32,434 bases of DNA from an uncultured bacterium (GTDB lineage: Bacteria > Planctomycetota > UBA1135 > GCA-002686595). The translations under genes were made by a program, and so were the position numbers. Below the pieces are notes generated by a model. It searched no databases and was not told where the DNA came from. It saw only the letters and a list, made by a program, of their open reading frames with translations. The stretch is taken from positions 1 through 32,434 of the forward strand of contig CALHGQ010000700.1 of NCBI GenBank assembly GCA_938030175.1, written 5' to 3'. Of this stretch, positions 9,601 through 18,200 are shown piece by piece; within the stretch, counting starts at the first letter, position 1, and every line of letters starts with the position of its first letter.

Positions 9601-9957
9601 CTGCGTCTCGCTCTGGAGGTACCCAAAGACGATGAAGTCGTCGTCGATGGTCGCGCCACCCTCGGGGGCGGAGGGGCTTGTGGCGGTGGGGCCACCGGCG
9701 TGCATGGCGCCGGGTACGGATGAAATGACGCTCCTTGCGAGCTCTTCCGAGAGGCGCTCTGCTTCCTCGTGGTCGTCAGAGCGGCGATGGGCCTCGTCAC
9801 CGAGCTCGCGTATCTGGGAGCCGTGCGCGGAACCCGAGCTCGCCGCTTCCTGCCCTTCTTGCGAGAGCCCAGCTCGGGAGAATCCAGCGGACGCTCCTAA
9901 GAGGCACGTCAGGCCAGCGAACCAGACCGGGCGAATTCGTCGGAGGGGAGCGTTCAT
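6694..9957 (-). CDS. Secreted GH18-like multidomain protein with lamin-tail domain
   Basis: A 1087-residue exported protein. The N-terminus (NAPLRRIRPVWFAGLTCLLGASAGF) reads as a Sec signal, followed by a charged low-complexity stretch (about 35-100). Residues about 105-445 match glycoside hydrolase family 18: FIVFGYLQSE at the barrel start, VKVILVLASFG, then GVSIDVEF with Asp218 and Glu220 in the place of the last Asp and catalytic Glu of DGxDxDxE. The first two Asp positions are His213 and Ser216. IDYMLYSMYDW and VGFWSLMWM are the later barrel strands. Residues about 470-665 look like a carbohydrate-binding jelly roll, 672-790 are a lamin-tail domain (RINEFRYANSGSEFVEVYG), and about 870-1087 a LamG/ConA-like sandwich. 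Likely substrate is chitin or another GlcNAc polymer, but the altered motif leaves activity open. Confidence 0.78.
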   Translation of the reverse strand: MNAPLRRIRPVWFAGLTCLLGASAGFSRAGLSQEGQEAASSGSAHGSQIRELGDEAHRRSDDHEEAERLSEELARSVISSVPGAMHAGGPTATSPSAPEGGATIDDDFIVFGYLQSETQVFHQRWHALTHVGSRFVGFDSAGNLTQTSAFTGRSSYLKAGGAAEAAGVKVILVLASFGDGAGGSIESVMTSAARRTNLVNQLVALLAADSYSHGVSIDVEFSWGPAVRDGLTAFMAQLRSGLDTLGPDYELSIYTNAIFSSNQWDFDATTGITPHIDYMLYSMYDWASGLSARAISHFDNCLGSSRMHAYLNDGLPPEKLVPVVSAYSRSWTGVSTYGATGSSATSSGFTDGLFDVTRNTSIGLPAQNYVRGAEAAWYTWTSGTPRVRTFEGLDGMEYKIRHALSMQDPSGRWSGRRLGGVGFWSLMWMSEFTSIDPRTGGSVARTRTYPHVYEMTHEIFTPPGTRSFTMENFDGLDFRWRDPNDAFDTQGDTDGDSARTLAPSPSGSGNALRVDFDFEGGAGNRAVIAHEVLAAPAVPSLPDTNAVLGRVSPSTRLTARVFVPSPLPDFGIRMLAVDGSRQLESSPKKALDRAGWFTLVWDLTDPFAVEAFATQEPAFLSGNSILDSAGAGARDIGFYGFVIEGDAPGTGQVFIDDVRYEAKDPEGKSYRINEFRYANSGSEFVEVYGPAGPLPSGLALRTYRASDGSVAREFPLGGSIPDSGSGYGFFVAGDPGVPNVSTSTGFSAGFDDLSNISPSGLQLLNSASLHVYDSVVYEAFGGLGDLIRRETLGVTSEGWPWLGEVTDGRDSQGIAYSSGRYPDGRDTQRNAKDFSSQGASPGAPNGGQLAVPSTLTFEGTTPALVSTFENVLRMSPPASGLPNSANGGLAWRTVDPNGGGVIGLAGDAALGSQRGFSVSGELYVPSSSAPAQAIAVGICGSQGTRFFPSDSVARASGYESGYWLIYENRQGVGLNDGRDDHGSTWELVHATHDQMDGRPVELLASLPNFLLGVVEGQWNTFTFALRPGQPQGNELLVTVNGQELYGGPLPENGPRSGAFQTGFRENHVGPPGLDEGTWVDDLTFENF

Positions 9958-10001
9958 GCACCCATTCTAGACGCCCGCCGCGAAACCGGGGAGGGGTCCG
10001 G

Positions 10002-10580
10002 CTAGCGCCGGTCGAAGTACGCCTGGATCTTGGGCTGAATCCATGCCCAGAGCCTCGGCGCTCCCCGCTGGACCTTCACGCCCACACGTTCCTCGATGCG
10101 CTCCACGCTCACGTCGTAGTCGTTCCACGATCCGCCGTCCGAGCCCAGGTTTTGGTTCGGGGGCTGGAATCGATCGAGGGACTTGGCGAAGACGGCGTCG
10201 GCGGTTTCGGCGCGCTCGAATTCTTCCCACAGTTCACGTAGATCGCTCGCTTGGTCCGCAGGCAGCAGGCCGAAGATCCTGTCGGCGGCCGCAGCCTCTT
10301 TGGCGGCGATGTCTTCGCCGTCGCTCGCGCCAAAGATGGGGACGTCGCCCGCGTCGATTTCGACGATATCGTGGAGCAAGAGCATTCGAATGACGCGCTC
10401 TAGCCGGATCTCCGACTCGGCGTACTCCGCTAGCACGAGCGCGTACAGCGCGAGGTGCCAGGAGTGTTCCCCGCTGTTCTCGAACCGCGACCCGCCCGTG
10501 ATGCTAGTGGCGCGGAGGATGGTCTTCAGCCGGTCGGCCTCCATCAAGAAGCTCATCTGCTGGTCGAGTCGTTCCGTCAT
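10002..10580 (-). CDS. HD-domain phosphohydrolase (YfbR/HDDC2-like)
   Basis: A 192-residue cytoplasmic protein of the HD superfamily. Metal-binding residues are visible as His39 (GEHSWHLALYALVL), His70-Asp71 (LLLHDIVEIDAGD) and Asp136 (AKSLDRFQP). This set and the E-H-S-W-H sequence match the HD_3 group that includes the 5'-deoxynucleotidase YfbR and human HDDC2, which dephosphorylate deoxynucleoside monophosphates. Length fits the family. It lies between two secreted-protein genes on the same strand (34 bp after one, 44 bp before the GH18 gene), which says nothing clear about its job. The exact substrate cannot be read from the sequence. Confidence 0.82.
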   Translation of the reverse strand: MTERLDQQMSFLMEADRLKTILRATSITGGSRFENSGEHSWHLALYALVLAEYAESEIRLERVIRMLLLHDIVEIDAGDVPIFGASDGEDIAAKEAAAADRIFGLLPADQASDLRELWEEFERAETADAVFAKSLDRFQPPNQNLGSDGGSWNDYDVSVERIEERVGVKVQRGAPRLWAWIQPKIQAYFDRR

Positions 10581-10614
10581 CCGCTGACCTTACCAGCTCG
10601 GTTTCACGCCGTGC

Positions 10615-11691
10615 CTACAAGAACGTGATCGCGATGCCGTCCGAGAAGTTCGACGTGGCTTGCCCGCCGCTGCTGTCACGGAACCAGCATTGGAAGCGCC
10701 ACGTGTCCCCGGACGCAGCGCCCATCGGGCCGTTCGGCTGCGGGATCGCCGTGACGTCCACGTCCCAACTGATCGTGCCGCCGAGGCCAGAGTTTTGGAT
10801 CTGTCCAGGGCCAACGAAGCGTCCGATGTCGCCGCTCAGGCAGAGATTGCCCGCGGAGCCCGCCGGGTTCGCAACGAACCCCTGCGCCCTTGAGGTGATG
10901 AAGAATCCGAAGACGAGCGCTGGCATCGATGAGCAGTCGATGGTGAGCGCGTTCGCCCCGGCGCTTGGTGACCCGAAGGCGGCCATCACAGCCGTGCCGC
11001 CCGAGCTGTTGCTGTTGGCCGTGCAGTAATTCGTGCCAATGCTCCCCGGTAGCACGGTGATGCATGATCCGAGCACGCCGACGAGATCGACGCGGATGTT
11101 CACCCCCTCCACGGCTGGAGCGCCGTCGACGAAGACTTTGCTGAGGTGTTCTGCTCGAAACTCATCTGGATCCTCAAGCAGGAACTCAAGGCGCGCACCC
11201 AGCGTGAGGTTGATCGTCGAGCCGTTCACAGGGTTTGCGGGATCGCGGAAGATCAGCTGGCTAGTGCTGTCCACGTTGACCCGTGTGTTGTTGCGAACGA
11301 AGTACGGCTCAAGGCTTCCGCCGTTGATGACTCGGATCTCAAGGCCAAGGCCGCTGCTGAACTCGGACCCGACGCCGTCATTGCCCGTGGCGGAAACACG
11401 CATGTTGTCGATGACCATGCCGAAGCCGTCGGCCAGGGTGAACGCCTCCTGCCCGGGCAGCTCCCCGATGCGCGCTTCAGGTGCAGGCCCGATGAACTCC
11501 ACGTTGTCGGCGATGGGGATCGTGTGGTCGACCATCGTGACCGTCGACGCTGTGAAGTCCCAGTTGCCTTCCTGGAAGATGCCTGGCCCCATGGCGCCTG
11601 TCCAAACGATCTGGGCAGAGGCGTGGGTGGTGCTGGCGAGGGCGGCGCAGCTGAGTGCGCAGGCGAGAGCGAGTTGGCGGGGCTGCTTCAT
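10615..11691 (-). CDS. Secreted protein with planctomycete-type C-terminal domain
   Basis: A 358-residue protein with a signal peptide (MKQPRQLALACALSCAALASTTHASA, cleavage near 26). Residues 27-215 look like a beta-rich solenoid (VRVINGG, TRVNVDSTSQLIF, STINLTLGARLEF) of unknown function. Residues 219-358 form a separate domain beginning NYCTANSNSSG and ending WRFQCWFRDS ... SNFSDGIAITFL. The last 134 residues of the beta-helix protein encoded at 18416-20341 share the same layout: CTAN-x-NS, a C-x-L-G/S-G-x-I/L-x-RF strand, then the WxFQxWFRD motif and a final SN-x-S-x-ITF. I recall this domain from many planctomycete surface proteins; its role is not known to me, possibly sorting or anchoring. 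Confidence 0.75.
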   Translation of the reverse strand: MKQPRQLALACALSCAALASTTHASAQIVWTGAMGPGIFQEGNWDFTASTVTMVDHTIPIADNVEFIGPAPEARIGELPGQEAFTLADGFGMVIDNMRVSATGNDGVGSEFSSGLGLEIRVINGGSLEPYFVRNNTRVNVDSTSQLIFRDPANPVNGSTINLTLGARLEFLLEDPDEFRAEHLSKVFVDGAPAVEGVNIRVDLVGVLGSCITVLPGSIGTNYCTANSNSSGGTAVMAAFGSPSAGANALTIDCSSMPALVFGFFITSRAQGFVANPAGSAGNLCLSGDIGRFVGPGQIQNSGLGGTISWDVDVTAIPQPNGPMGAASGDTWRFQCWFRDSSGGQATSNFSDGIAITFL

Positions 11692-11734
11692 AGGACGAAG
11701 CCTAGCATCGGACGGCGTTTTCGTCGAAGGCAGG

Positions 11735-12838
11735 CTACCGAGTGCGTCCCAGAGCCTGATGCACCACAGGAAGGATGACCTCGGCTGCTACGGCGTGCCC
11801 TTGGCGAGTCCAGTGGATGTCCGTCTCAAAATAGCAGCGGCCGTTCTCGGGGTCGCTTAGGGCTGGCTGCAGCGACGCGAAGGGGAAGCCCCGCGCGTTG
11901 GCGTGGGCGGCCACTTCCCCATGCCATGGATCGCCCCCTGACTTGACGGTCGTGAACGATGGGATCAAGACCATGGCGAACTCCGCACCGCGTTCTCGGG
12001 CCAAGTCGTGCATTCGATCCACCATGCCGAGGAACACGCGCCGGGTGGTCGCCTCGTCGAGCGCGCTCCAGTCCTCAAGCTCCAGCTGGCTCAACCGCTT
12101 CTTGTTGTGGCGACGCCAGACGCGATCGTTGAAGGCGTAGAAAAGGTAGCTATGGCGAATGAGCGCTGCGCTAAAGGGGACGGGCGCGACGAACTTGAGG
12201 TAGGCATCGTCGTCGTAGTCCTCGATGATGCGCACCTCGTCGCCTTGGAGCTCCGCCCACGGGCGCGCGCCGATGCCCGGCGAGTAGGGGATGCAGTTGT
12301 CCGTGAGGTCGTTCTCGTACGCGACGAGCAGGACGAGGTCAGGGGAGAACGCCGCGCCTTCGCCTCGCAGGTACAGGTACTGCTGCACGGTGCTGTACCC
12401 ACCGACGCCTGCGTTCAAGATGTCCAGCGAGGGGTCGGCTTCCGCGAGGAGGCTGGTGAACGAATCTTCGCTGGCGACCTGGATCGCCTCCGCGAAGGAA
12501 TCCCCCAGGACTAGCACGCGGGTTGTTCGCGACGGCGAAGCGAGGCTTTCTGGGAGTGGCCGGTGCCCGTGCTCGTCGTGGCGGCAGAGGTGCTCTTCGC
12601 CATCCTCGTTTGTGAACGGCTTCTCTCGACTGGGGAGGTGCCGCCACCCGAGCGTTGTGTCGACCCGCATCATGCGCGGAAAAGCGGCAGCGGAATACAC
12701 CCTGACCGCTACCTCCGAGAGAACGGCGGCGGCGACCAGCGACGCGAGCACCAGGACGAGGCGTCGCCGCCGGGTCCCTTTGGATTGTGGGACATCCGAA
12801 GAAGCCGCGCTTGGGGAGGGCGTTGTCCTTTGGGGCAT
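11735..12838 (-). CDS. Membrane-anchored SGNH/GDSL hydrolase
   Basis: About 367 residues. A proline/serine-rich N-terminus and a basic patch (GTRRRR) precede one membrane segment (LVLVLASLVAAAVLSEVAV), putting the enzyme outside the cytoplasm. SGNH blocks are present: GDSFAEAI with nucleophile Ser114, NAGVGGYST (glycine block), VAYENDLTDN (asparagine block) and ETDIHWTRQGH (Asp340, His342) near the end. The DIHWT ending recalls AlgX/AlgJ-type O-acetyl-handling enzymes, so an acyl- or acetyl-esterase or transferase acting on a polysaccharide is possible. The frame stays open to an ATG at 12907; neither start has a ribosome binding site, and 12838 is chosen for length. Hydrolase fold is firm, substrate unknown. 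Confidence 0.78.
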   Translation of the reverse strand: MPQRTTPSPSAASSDVPQSKGTRRRRLVLVLASLVAAAVLSEVAVRVYSAAAFPRMMRVDTTLGWRHLPSREKPFTNEDGEEHLCRHDEHGHRPLPESLASPSRTTRVLVLGDSFAEAIQVASEDSFTSLLAEADPSLDILNAGVGGYSTVQQYLYLRGEGAAFSPDLVLLVAYENDLTDNCIPYSPGIGARPWAELQGDEVRIIEDYDDDAYLKFVAPVPFSAALIRHSYLFYAFNDRVWRRHNKKRLSQLELEDWSALDEATTRRVFLGMVDRMHDLARERGAEFAMVLIPSFTTVKSGGDPWHGEVAAHANARGFPFASLQPALSDPENGRCYFETDIHWTRQGHAVAAEVILPVVHQALGRTR

Positions 12839-12972
12839 AGGATGGCTGAAGGAAGCACGTTGGCCTCGATCGGCCAGGGGACGCAAGCAGTGCGGCGAGG
12901 CACGCATCGTAGCTCAACCCCCATAGCGAAGGTGCGCGATTGGCCCTGCTCCGTGACGAAGCGCTCCACGCA

Positions 12973-14007
12973 CTAAGCGCGGCTTAAGACCTGCTCGGCC
13001 AAAGCTTGGCCCGAGAGCCAAGCCCCTTGGACCTTGGACCCATTGAGCCAGTCACCGGCAAGGCCGAGGCCCAGGCTCGCGTCGAACAGCGCGCCGTCCG
13101 AACGTGGCGGGTGGGCGCCGCTGTACATCCAGCGGTGGGCGTTCAAGTGAATGGCGTCAGGCGTTGGCTGGCCAGTGGCCCTCGCCAGAGCCTCGGTGAG
13201 TTGACGCGCAGCGTCCTCGGGCCCCAATTCTAGGTGAGCGGCTGTCCACTCGGGAGTTCCGTGCAGCACCCACGCGTCGCCCCCTGGCCGCCCCACCTTC
13301 GAGCTGTTGCGGCAGGCCCACGAAAGCGGTCCTTGATCGATGAAGGCTCCGTCGAAGGGCACGTCGTAGCGCCCCGAAAACGCGACCATCGCCGCCCAGC
13401 AGGGAGTCATCTCAACGGATTCCGCGGCCTGGCGCAGCTCATCGGACGCAGCCACGAGGGGCGCAGCCTGGGCGGCGGGGGTGGTCACGAGTACCGCATC
13501 GAACCCATTCACGATCTCCCCGTCCATGAAGCGAAGCGCCCATCGCCCAGGGGAGGACTCTGGCTCCGGCTCGAGGGAGGCAACCCGCGCCTTCGTCGTG
13601 AGCTCTAGCCCCGAGATCATGCTCTTGGCCATCGCGTTCATCCCGGGTACGCCCACGAAGCGCTCGGTGGACTCGGAATCTCGAAACTCCACTTGGCCGT
13701 CGGAGGGAATCACGGCCAGCGGACCGTCGAAGGGGGCCACGATCCCCGCGGTGATCCATCGGTCGACCCGCGCCCGAAAGCCCTCGTCCCGGGCGGTGAA
13801 GTATTGGGCGCCGTGGTCGAACGCGTACGGATTGGCGCGTCTGAGGGACGTTCGTCCGCCGACGCCGCGCGCCTTGTCGAAGACGTGAACGGACCATTGT
13901 CCCGAGCCCTCGAGGATCTCTGCAGCGCGGAGCCCGCTGATGCCGGCTCCCACGATCGCGGCTCGCCTTGGGGAGTGGGTGGGCGGGGCTGTGTCGGAAG
14001 CGGTCAT
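12973..14007 (-). CDS. Renalase-like FAD-dependent oxidoreductase
   Basis: A 344-residue flavoprotein. The dinucleotide-binding motif GAGISGLRAAE is at residues 20-30, followed by VFDKARGVGGRTSLRR, the GGR motif that contacts FAD, and FDHGAQYFTARD, the hallmark of the renalase/COG3380 group. The C-terminal FAD contact is LGLAGDWLNGSKVQGAWLSGQ. Known relatives oxidise aberrant dihydro-NAD(P)H forms, so a metabolite-repair role is plausible, but amine-oxidase-like chemistry is not excluded. It starts 17 bp after the stop of the kinase-like ATPase gene upstream, so they probably form an operon. The substrate link between the two is not obvious. Confidence 0.85.
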   Translation of the reverse strand: MTASDTAPPTHSPRRAAIVGAGISGLRAAEILEGSGQWSVHVFDKARGVGGRTSLRRANPYAFDHGAQYFTARDEGFRARVDRWITAGIVAPFDGPLAVIPSDGQVEFRDSESTERFVGVPGMNAMAKSMISGLELTTKARVASLEPEPESSPGRWALRFMDGEIVNGFDAVLVTTPAAQAAPLVAASDELRQAAESVEMTPCWAAMVAFSGRYDVPFDGAFIDQGPLSWACRNSSKVGRPGGDAWVLHGTPEWTAAHLELGPEDAARQLTEALARATGQPTPDAIHLNAHRWMYSGAHPPRSDGALFDASLGLGLAGDWLNGSKVQGAWLSGQALAEQVLSRA

Positions 14008-14023
14008 GGGGCGGAAGCGCGCG

Positions 14024-15040
14024 TCAGCGGCTAGCGGTCATCTGGGCGTGGGCGAGCATCGCGGCGCCTTCGACGTTGCTGTTTCGCGGCTCAACGCAAA
14101 CAGCGCGGTCCACGCGTTCTCTGACCGCGCGATGGATGAGACCCCGGTAGTGTGCCGAGTTCTCGGCGAGGCCGCCTGTGGCAACTACCTCGATACGATC
14201 GTCACCGTCGAAATCGAGACGTTGCGCCACAGCCTGCGCGCACTCGGCGAGTGCATCGGCTCCGCGCTCCAGGATCTGGAGGGCCGCGGCGTCGCCGTCA
14301 AGCGCAGCGGCTGTGACGAGCCTCGCGAGCTGCGCCCTGGCGGCCCGAGCAGATCCATCCGCATCTACTTTCGGAAGGAGCTCGCGCATGTGGTCGATCG
14401 CGAAGTGCTCCAGGATCGCGGCGCTGAGAGTCGTGGCCGGGCCGCGCCCGTCGAACGCGCGTATGGCGGCCACCATCGCCTGGGTGCCCAGCCAGGTGGC
14501 GCCGCCGACGTCGTCGAGGAGGCTGCCCCAGCCGCCGGATTGAAACGCCGTGCCCGATCGATCCTTGCCGTAGCAGGACGAGCCCGTCCCTGCGATCAAC
14601 GCGATGCCGTGGCCGCCCCCGAGGCCCCCCGCCAGCGCCCCTGCTAGATCGATGTCCACGGTGACCCGTGAGAGGTGGGCGATGCCCACGTCGGCGACCA
14701 CCTTTTGAACCGTCTCCCGGTTGTTGGACGTGCCGACGCTCGCCATCGCACAGAAGACCGCGGTCGCGGCCCGGGGCGCCGCGCCCGCCTGATCCCAGGC
14801 CTCGCACCAGGCTTCGCGGATGTTGGCCCCCAGACGCTCGGCTCCGACGTCGTGGAGGTTGCCGCTGCCGCTTCGACCTAGCCCGAGGGTCTCCCCTTGG
14901 GCATTCATCAGGAGCACGCGGGTGCTGGTGCCGCCGCCGTCGATTCCAACGGCGATCGGTGGGCCGGGGGGTGGGCCGCTCATTGGCGTCCCCGCGGGGA
15001 CGTCGTCAAAAGCGGAATCGTTGTTCGGGGCCTCGGGCAT
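14024..15040 (-). CDS. BadF/BadG-family ATPase, probable N-acetylglucosamine kinase
   Basis: A 338-residue member of the ASKHA sugar-kinase fold. The phosphate-1 loop is VGIDGGGTSTRVLL (31-44), the phosphate-2 region has ALIAGTGSSCYGK, and the sugar/adenosine region reads GGWGSLLDDVGG. In relatives this last block is usually GGWG-LLGDEGS, so the acidic turn is altered here. The C-terminal adenosine motif is VVATGGLAENS. The family includes eukaryotic and bacterial GlcNAc kinases and activators of benzoyl-CoA-type reductases; the lack of the reductase-activase cysteines favours kinase. With GH20 and GH18 genes nearby, GlcNAc phosphorylation is a reasonable guess. An internal ATG at 14983, with GGGG ahead of it, is an alternative start and would remove 19 low-complexity residues. 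Confidence 0.78.
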   Translation of the reverse strand: MPEAPNNDSAFDDVPAGTPMSGPPPGPPIAVGIDGGGTSTRVLLMNAQGETLGLGRSGSGNLHDVGAERLGANIREAWCEAWDQAGAAPRAATAVFCAMASVGTSNNRETVQKVVADVGIAHLSRVTVDIDLAGALAGGLGGGHGIALIAGTGSSCYGKDRSGTAFQSGGWGSLLDDVGGATWLGTQAMVAAIRAFDGRGPATTLSAAILEHFAIDHMRELLPKVDADGSARAARAQLARLVTAAALDGDAAALQILERGADALAECAQAVAQRLDFDGDDRIEVVATGGLAENSAHYRGLIHRAVRERVDRAVCVEPRNSNVEGAAMLAHAQMTASR

Positions 15041-15277
15041 GGGGATTCTGGGGCGGCTTCTTAGCGGTGCAGTTTGCGGTTGGCTCCGCGGTCGTGTTGG
15101 CCGATGCGTCGGCCGAGCCGGTCCATGCGTTCTTCGAACATACGTCTACGGTAAATCCCTTAGGTGCTGTCCGGGGCGCTGCCGAAGGGATGGGTCTCCT
15201 CGCGATCTGGCTAGGGCACGTCGCCCTTGGACTCGGTCGATCACTGATACCCCACTGCCAACCTACCCATCAACACG
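15041..15277. other. Divergent intergenic region
   Basis: This 237-bp gap separates the kinase-like gene (minus) from the Ig-like lipoprotein (plus). ATCCCTT (15155-15161) and AAGGGAT (15185-15191) form a 7-bp inverted repeat with a long loop. Nothing resembling a clear promoter or a small gene was found. Confidence 0.5.
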
Positions 15278-18200
15278 ATGCTTGACTCGTCTAGCCTACC
15301 CTCTCACGGCTCTCTTGCCCTTCCCGCTGCGCTCTTGGCTCTCGGCCTTGCAGCGTGCAGCTCGTCTGACGACGGACCAGCAGGCCCCGACGTGACCGCG
15401 CCAGTGGCTTCGTCCTTCGTGCAGGATCGCACGACGGACCCCACGGGCAGCACCGTCAACGTGAACTTCAACGAGGCCGTGACCGCTGCTACGGCAGAAA
15501 TCATCGCGAACTACACCGTGAGCGGCGGCATCAACGTCACGGCCGCCAACCTCGGCCCGACCGGACGGGGCGTCGCCCTGACCCTCGATGCGCCCGCCAT
15601 CCCTGGGGACAACACGATCGAGGTCGCTGCTGGTATCGAGGACGCCGCCGGCAACGCATCCGAGGCCGTCACTGCGACCGCCATCACCAGCACGGACACC
15701 TCGGCTCCTGGGGCCGCATCGGTGGAAGGTGAGACCGTCAGCGGTCCTGAGAACGACATGATCATCGTCACGTTCAATGACGACATGGTCGCTTCCGAGG
15801 TCGAGGTCGTCGCCAACTGGACGATCGAGTCGCCGCTCGGTACGAACTGGGATGCGACGGGCGCGACCGTCAGCTACGACGCGATGACCCGCGAAGCGAC
15901 GATGACCCTTGGCGCCGCAAGCGCCGACCAGAACCTCCAGACCTTCGACGACATCCACGTCAGCTTCATCGGCATGCGCGATATCGGTGGCAACACGATC
16001 GCCGCCACGGCTATCGGAACGTCCGCTGTTTCGGGCATGGTCATGGGAGACACCGAGCCGCCCGTTCTGATGTCGGTCGTACCTGGCAGCGGCACGGACG
16101 CCACGCTGACGTTCTCCGAGAACGTGATCAACATGGAGACGAGTGACCTCAGCGCCACCGGGACGTCGATCGTTCTCACGGACGCCAACGATCCGGGCAT
16201 GGCCGCAGCCGGCACGCTCGCCCTTTCGGGCGTCGTCGCCGACGGCGACACCATCTCGATCTCGGACGGTACCACCGCGGTGGTCTTCGAGTTCGACTTC
16301 GGCGCGACCGGTTCGATCAGCCTCTCGGGTCAGCCCGCGGACACTGACGAAGTCACGATCGGCGACGGCATCACCAGCGTCTCTTTCGAGTTTGACAATG
16401 ACGCATCCGCCACGGGCACCCCGGTGACCATCGGCGCTGACGCGAACGCAACGGGTGCGAACTTGCTCGCAGCCATCAACGCCAGTGCGCTCACCGTGAC
16501 CGCCACGATGGGGGCCACTGACGCCGACGTGAACCTTCGCAACGACGCAACCGGCGCCGCAGGCAACGTCTCGATCACGAACACGGACACCGCCACGGTT
16601 CAGACCATCGTCGGCATGGCCGGCGGCGGCGTCACCGGCGCCAACGAAGTGGTGGCCGTGGACACGACGTCCGAAGCCGTGACGATGACGAACCTCCGCG
16701 CCGCCATCGACGCCAACGCCTTCAACATCACGACGGCAGCTGGCGCGAACCCGGAGAGCGCGGCCCTCGCGAACGACGCGGTCGGCACGGCTGGCAACGT
16801 TGACATCACGGTGGTCCAAGCTGGTTCAGCCATCGCCGCCACCGGCATGGCTGGCGGCACGGAAATGGGAACGCTTACGCTCGAGGCCACTGCGTCGACG
16901 TCGCTGACCGACGACCTTCAAGCTACGGTGACGTTCGCGTCAGCACCCGAGGCCGCCGACACGCTGCGCCTTGTCGGCGCAACGGACCTCGCGGGCAACC
17001 AGATGTTCTCCGTGCTCGCCGCACCGGTGGTCGCGGCTGATGCCACGATCCCGAGCTTGGACGCCGCTAGCCTGAGCGTTGAGACGCTCTCCGGCGAGAA
17101 CAACGACTCGATCACCGTCGTCTACGACGTGCCCATGCACCCCGAGTCCGTCGTGGACCCCGCGAACTACACGATCACGGGTGCTGCGGCGATCGACTTG
17201 ACCGGCGCGACGTTCACCTTCGATGACGTCGACGAAGTGACGATCACCTTTGGTCCCGAGTCCGGTGTCAACCTCCTCACGGCTGACGCTCACACGATCG
17301 AGGTCAACAACGTAAGCAGCCTCCAGGGTGTCGCGCGCACCGCGGCGAACACCGAGGCTGGGATCACCCCGACGGGCGATACGACCGCACCCTCGATCGG
17401 TGTTTCCGACGCACGACTCGATCCGAACGTGGCCAACTCGGTCATCGTGACCTTCGACGAGGCTGTCTCGGAAACGGGCGGCATCGACATCGCCAACTAC
17501 ACGATCGCCGGTAACACGACGACCGCAGCGGAGTTCGACACCCCGCGCACCGTTCGCGTTACGTTCCAGGACGAGCCGGCCCTGGCGGACAACATGGACA
17601 TCGCCGTGGCCGCCGCTACGGACCTTGCAGGCAACGCCGTGGTGGGGGTGGCGACCGTTTCGATCGCTGCTGCCGATGCGACGGTACCGACGCTCGACAC
17701 CGTGACGGCCATGGCCAACGGTGCTTCTGGCCCTGACATGGTCCAGCTGGCCTTCAGCGAGCCCCTCACGACGAGCGTGGCCGAGACCATTGGCAACTAC
17801 TCCATCACGAGCAACAGCGCTCCCGTGGACCTGACGGACGCGAGGATCGAAGCGAGCAGCGCGGACGACTCTGTCCGGATCTACCTTGCGGAAGGGATTC
17901 GTCTCCAGACGGGCGACGCGGTTTCGGTCACGACGGCCAACCTCACCGACGCCGCTGGCAACCTGGTGGCAGCCGCTCCCGTGAACGGCACCGTCGCCGG
18001 TGACGCAGTGGCCCCGGCCGCTGCCGTGTCCTTTGTCAACCTGAGCCAGAGCGTGACGGGCACGACGGTGGACGTTCAGTTCGACGAGCCGATGGACATG
18101 ACGACCACCATGACGGCGGGCAACTGGTCGGGCTCTAACAGCCAGACGGCCACCGAGGTCACCATGTTGAACGAGCGCACGTACCGCGTCACCTTCAGCG

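Noticed and set aside
15155-15191. Inverted repeat ATCCCTT/AAGGGAT as an operator
   Set aside because: A 7-bp match with a 23-nt loop is easily found by chance; no supporting context.
15296-16819. A 507-codon open frame on the minus strand
   Set aside because: It is the shadow of the Ig-like lipoprotein gene, caused by GC-rich codon usage; no family features.
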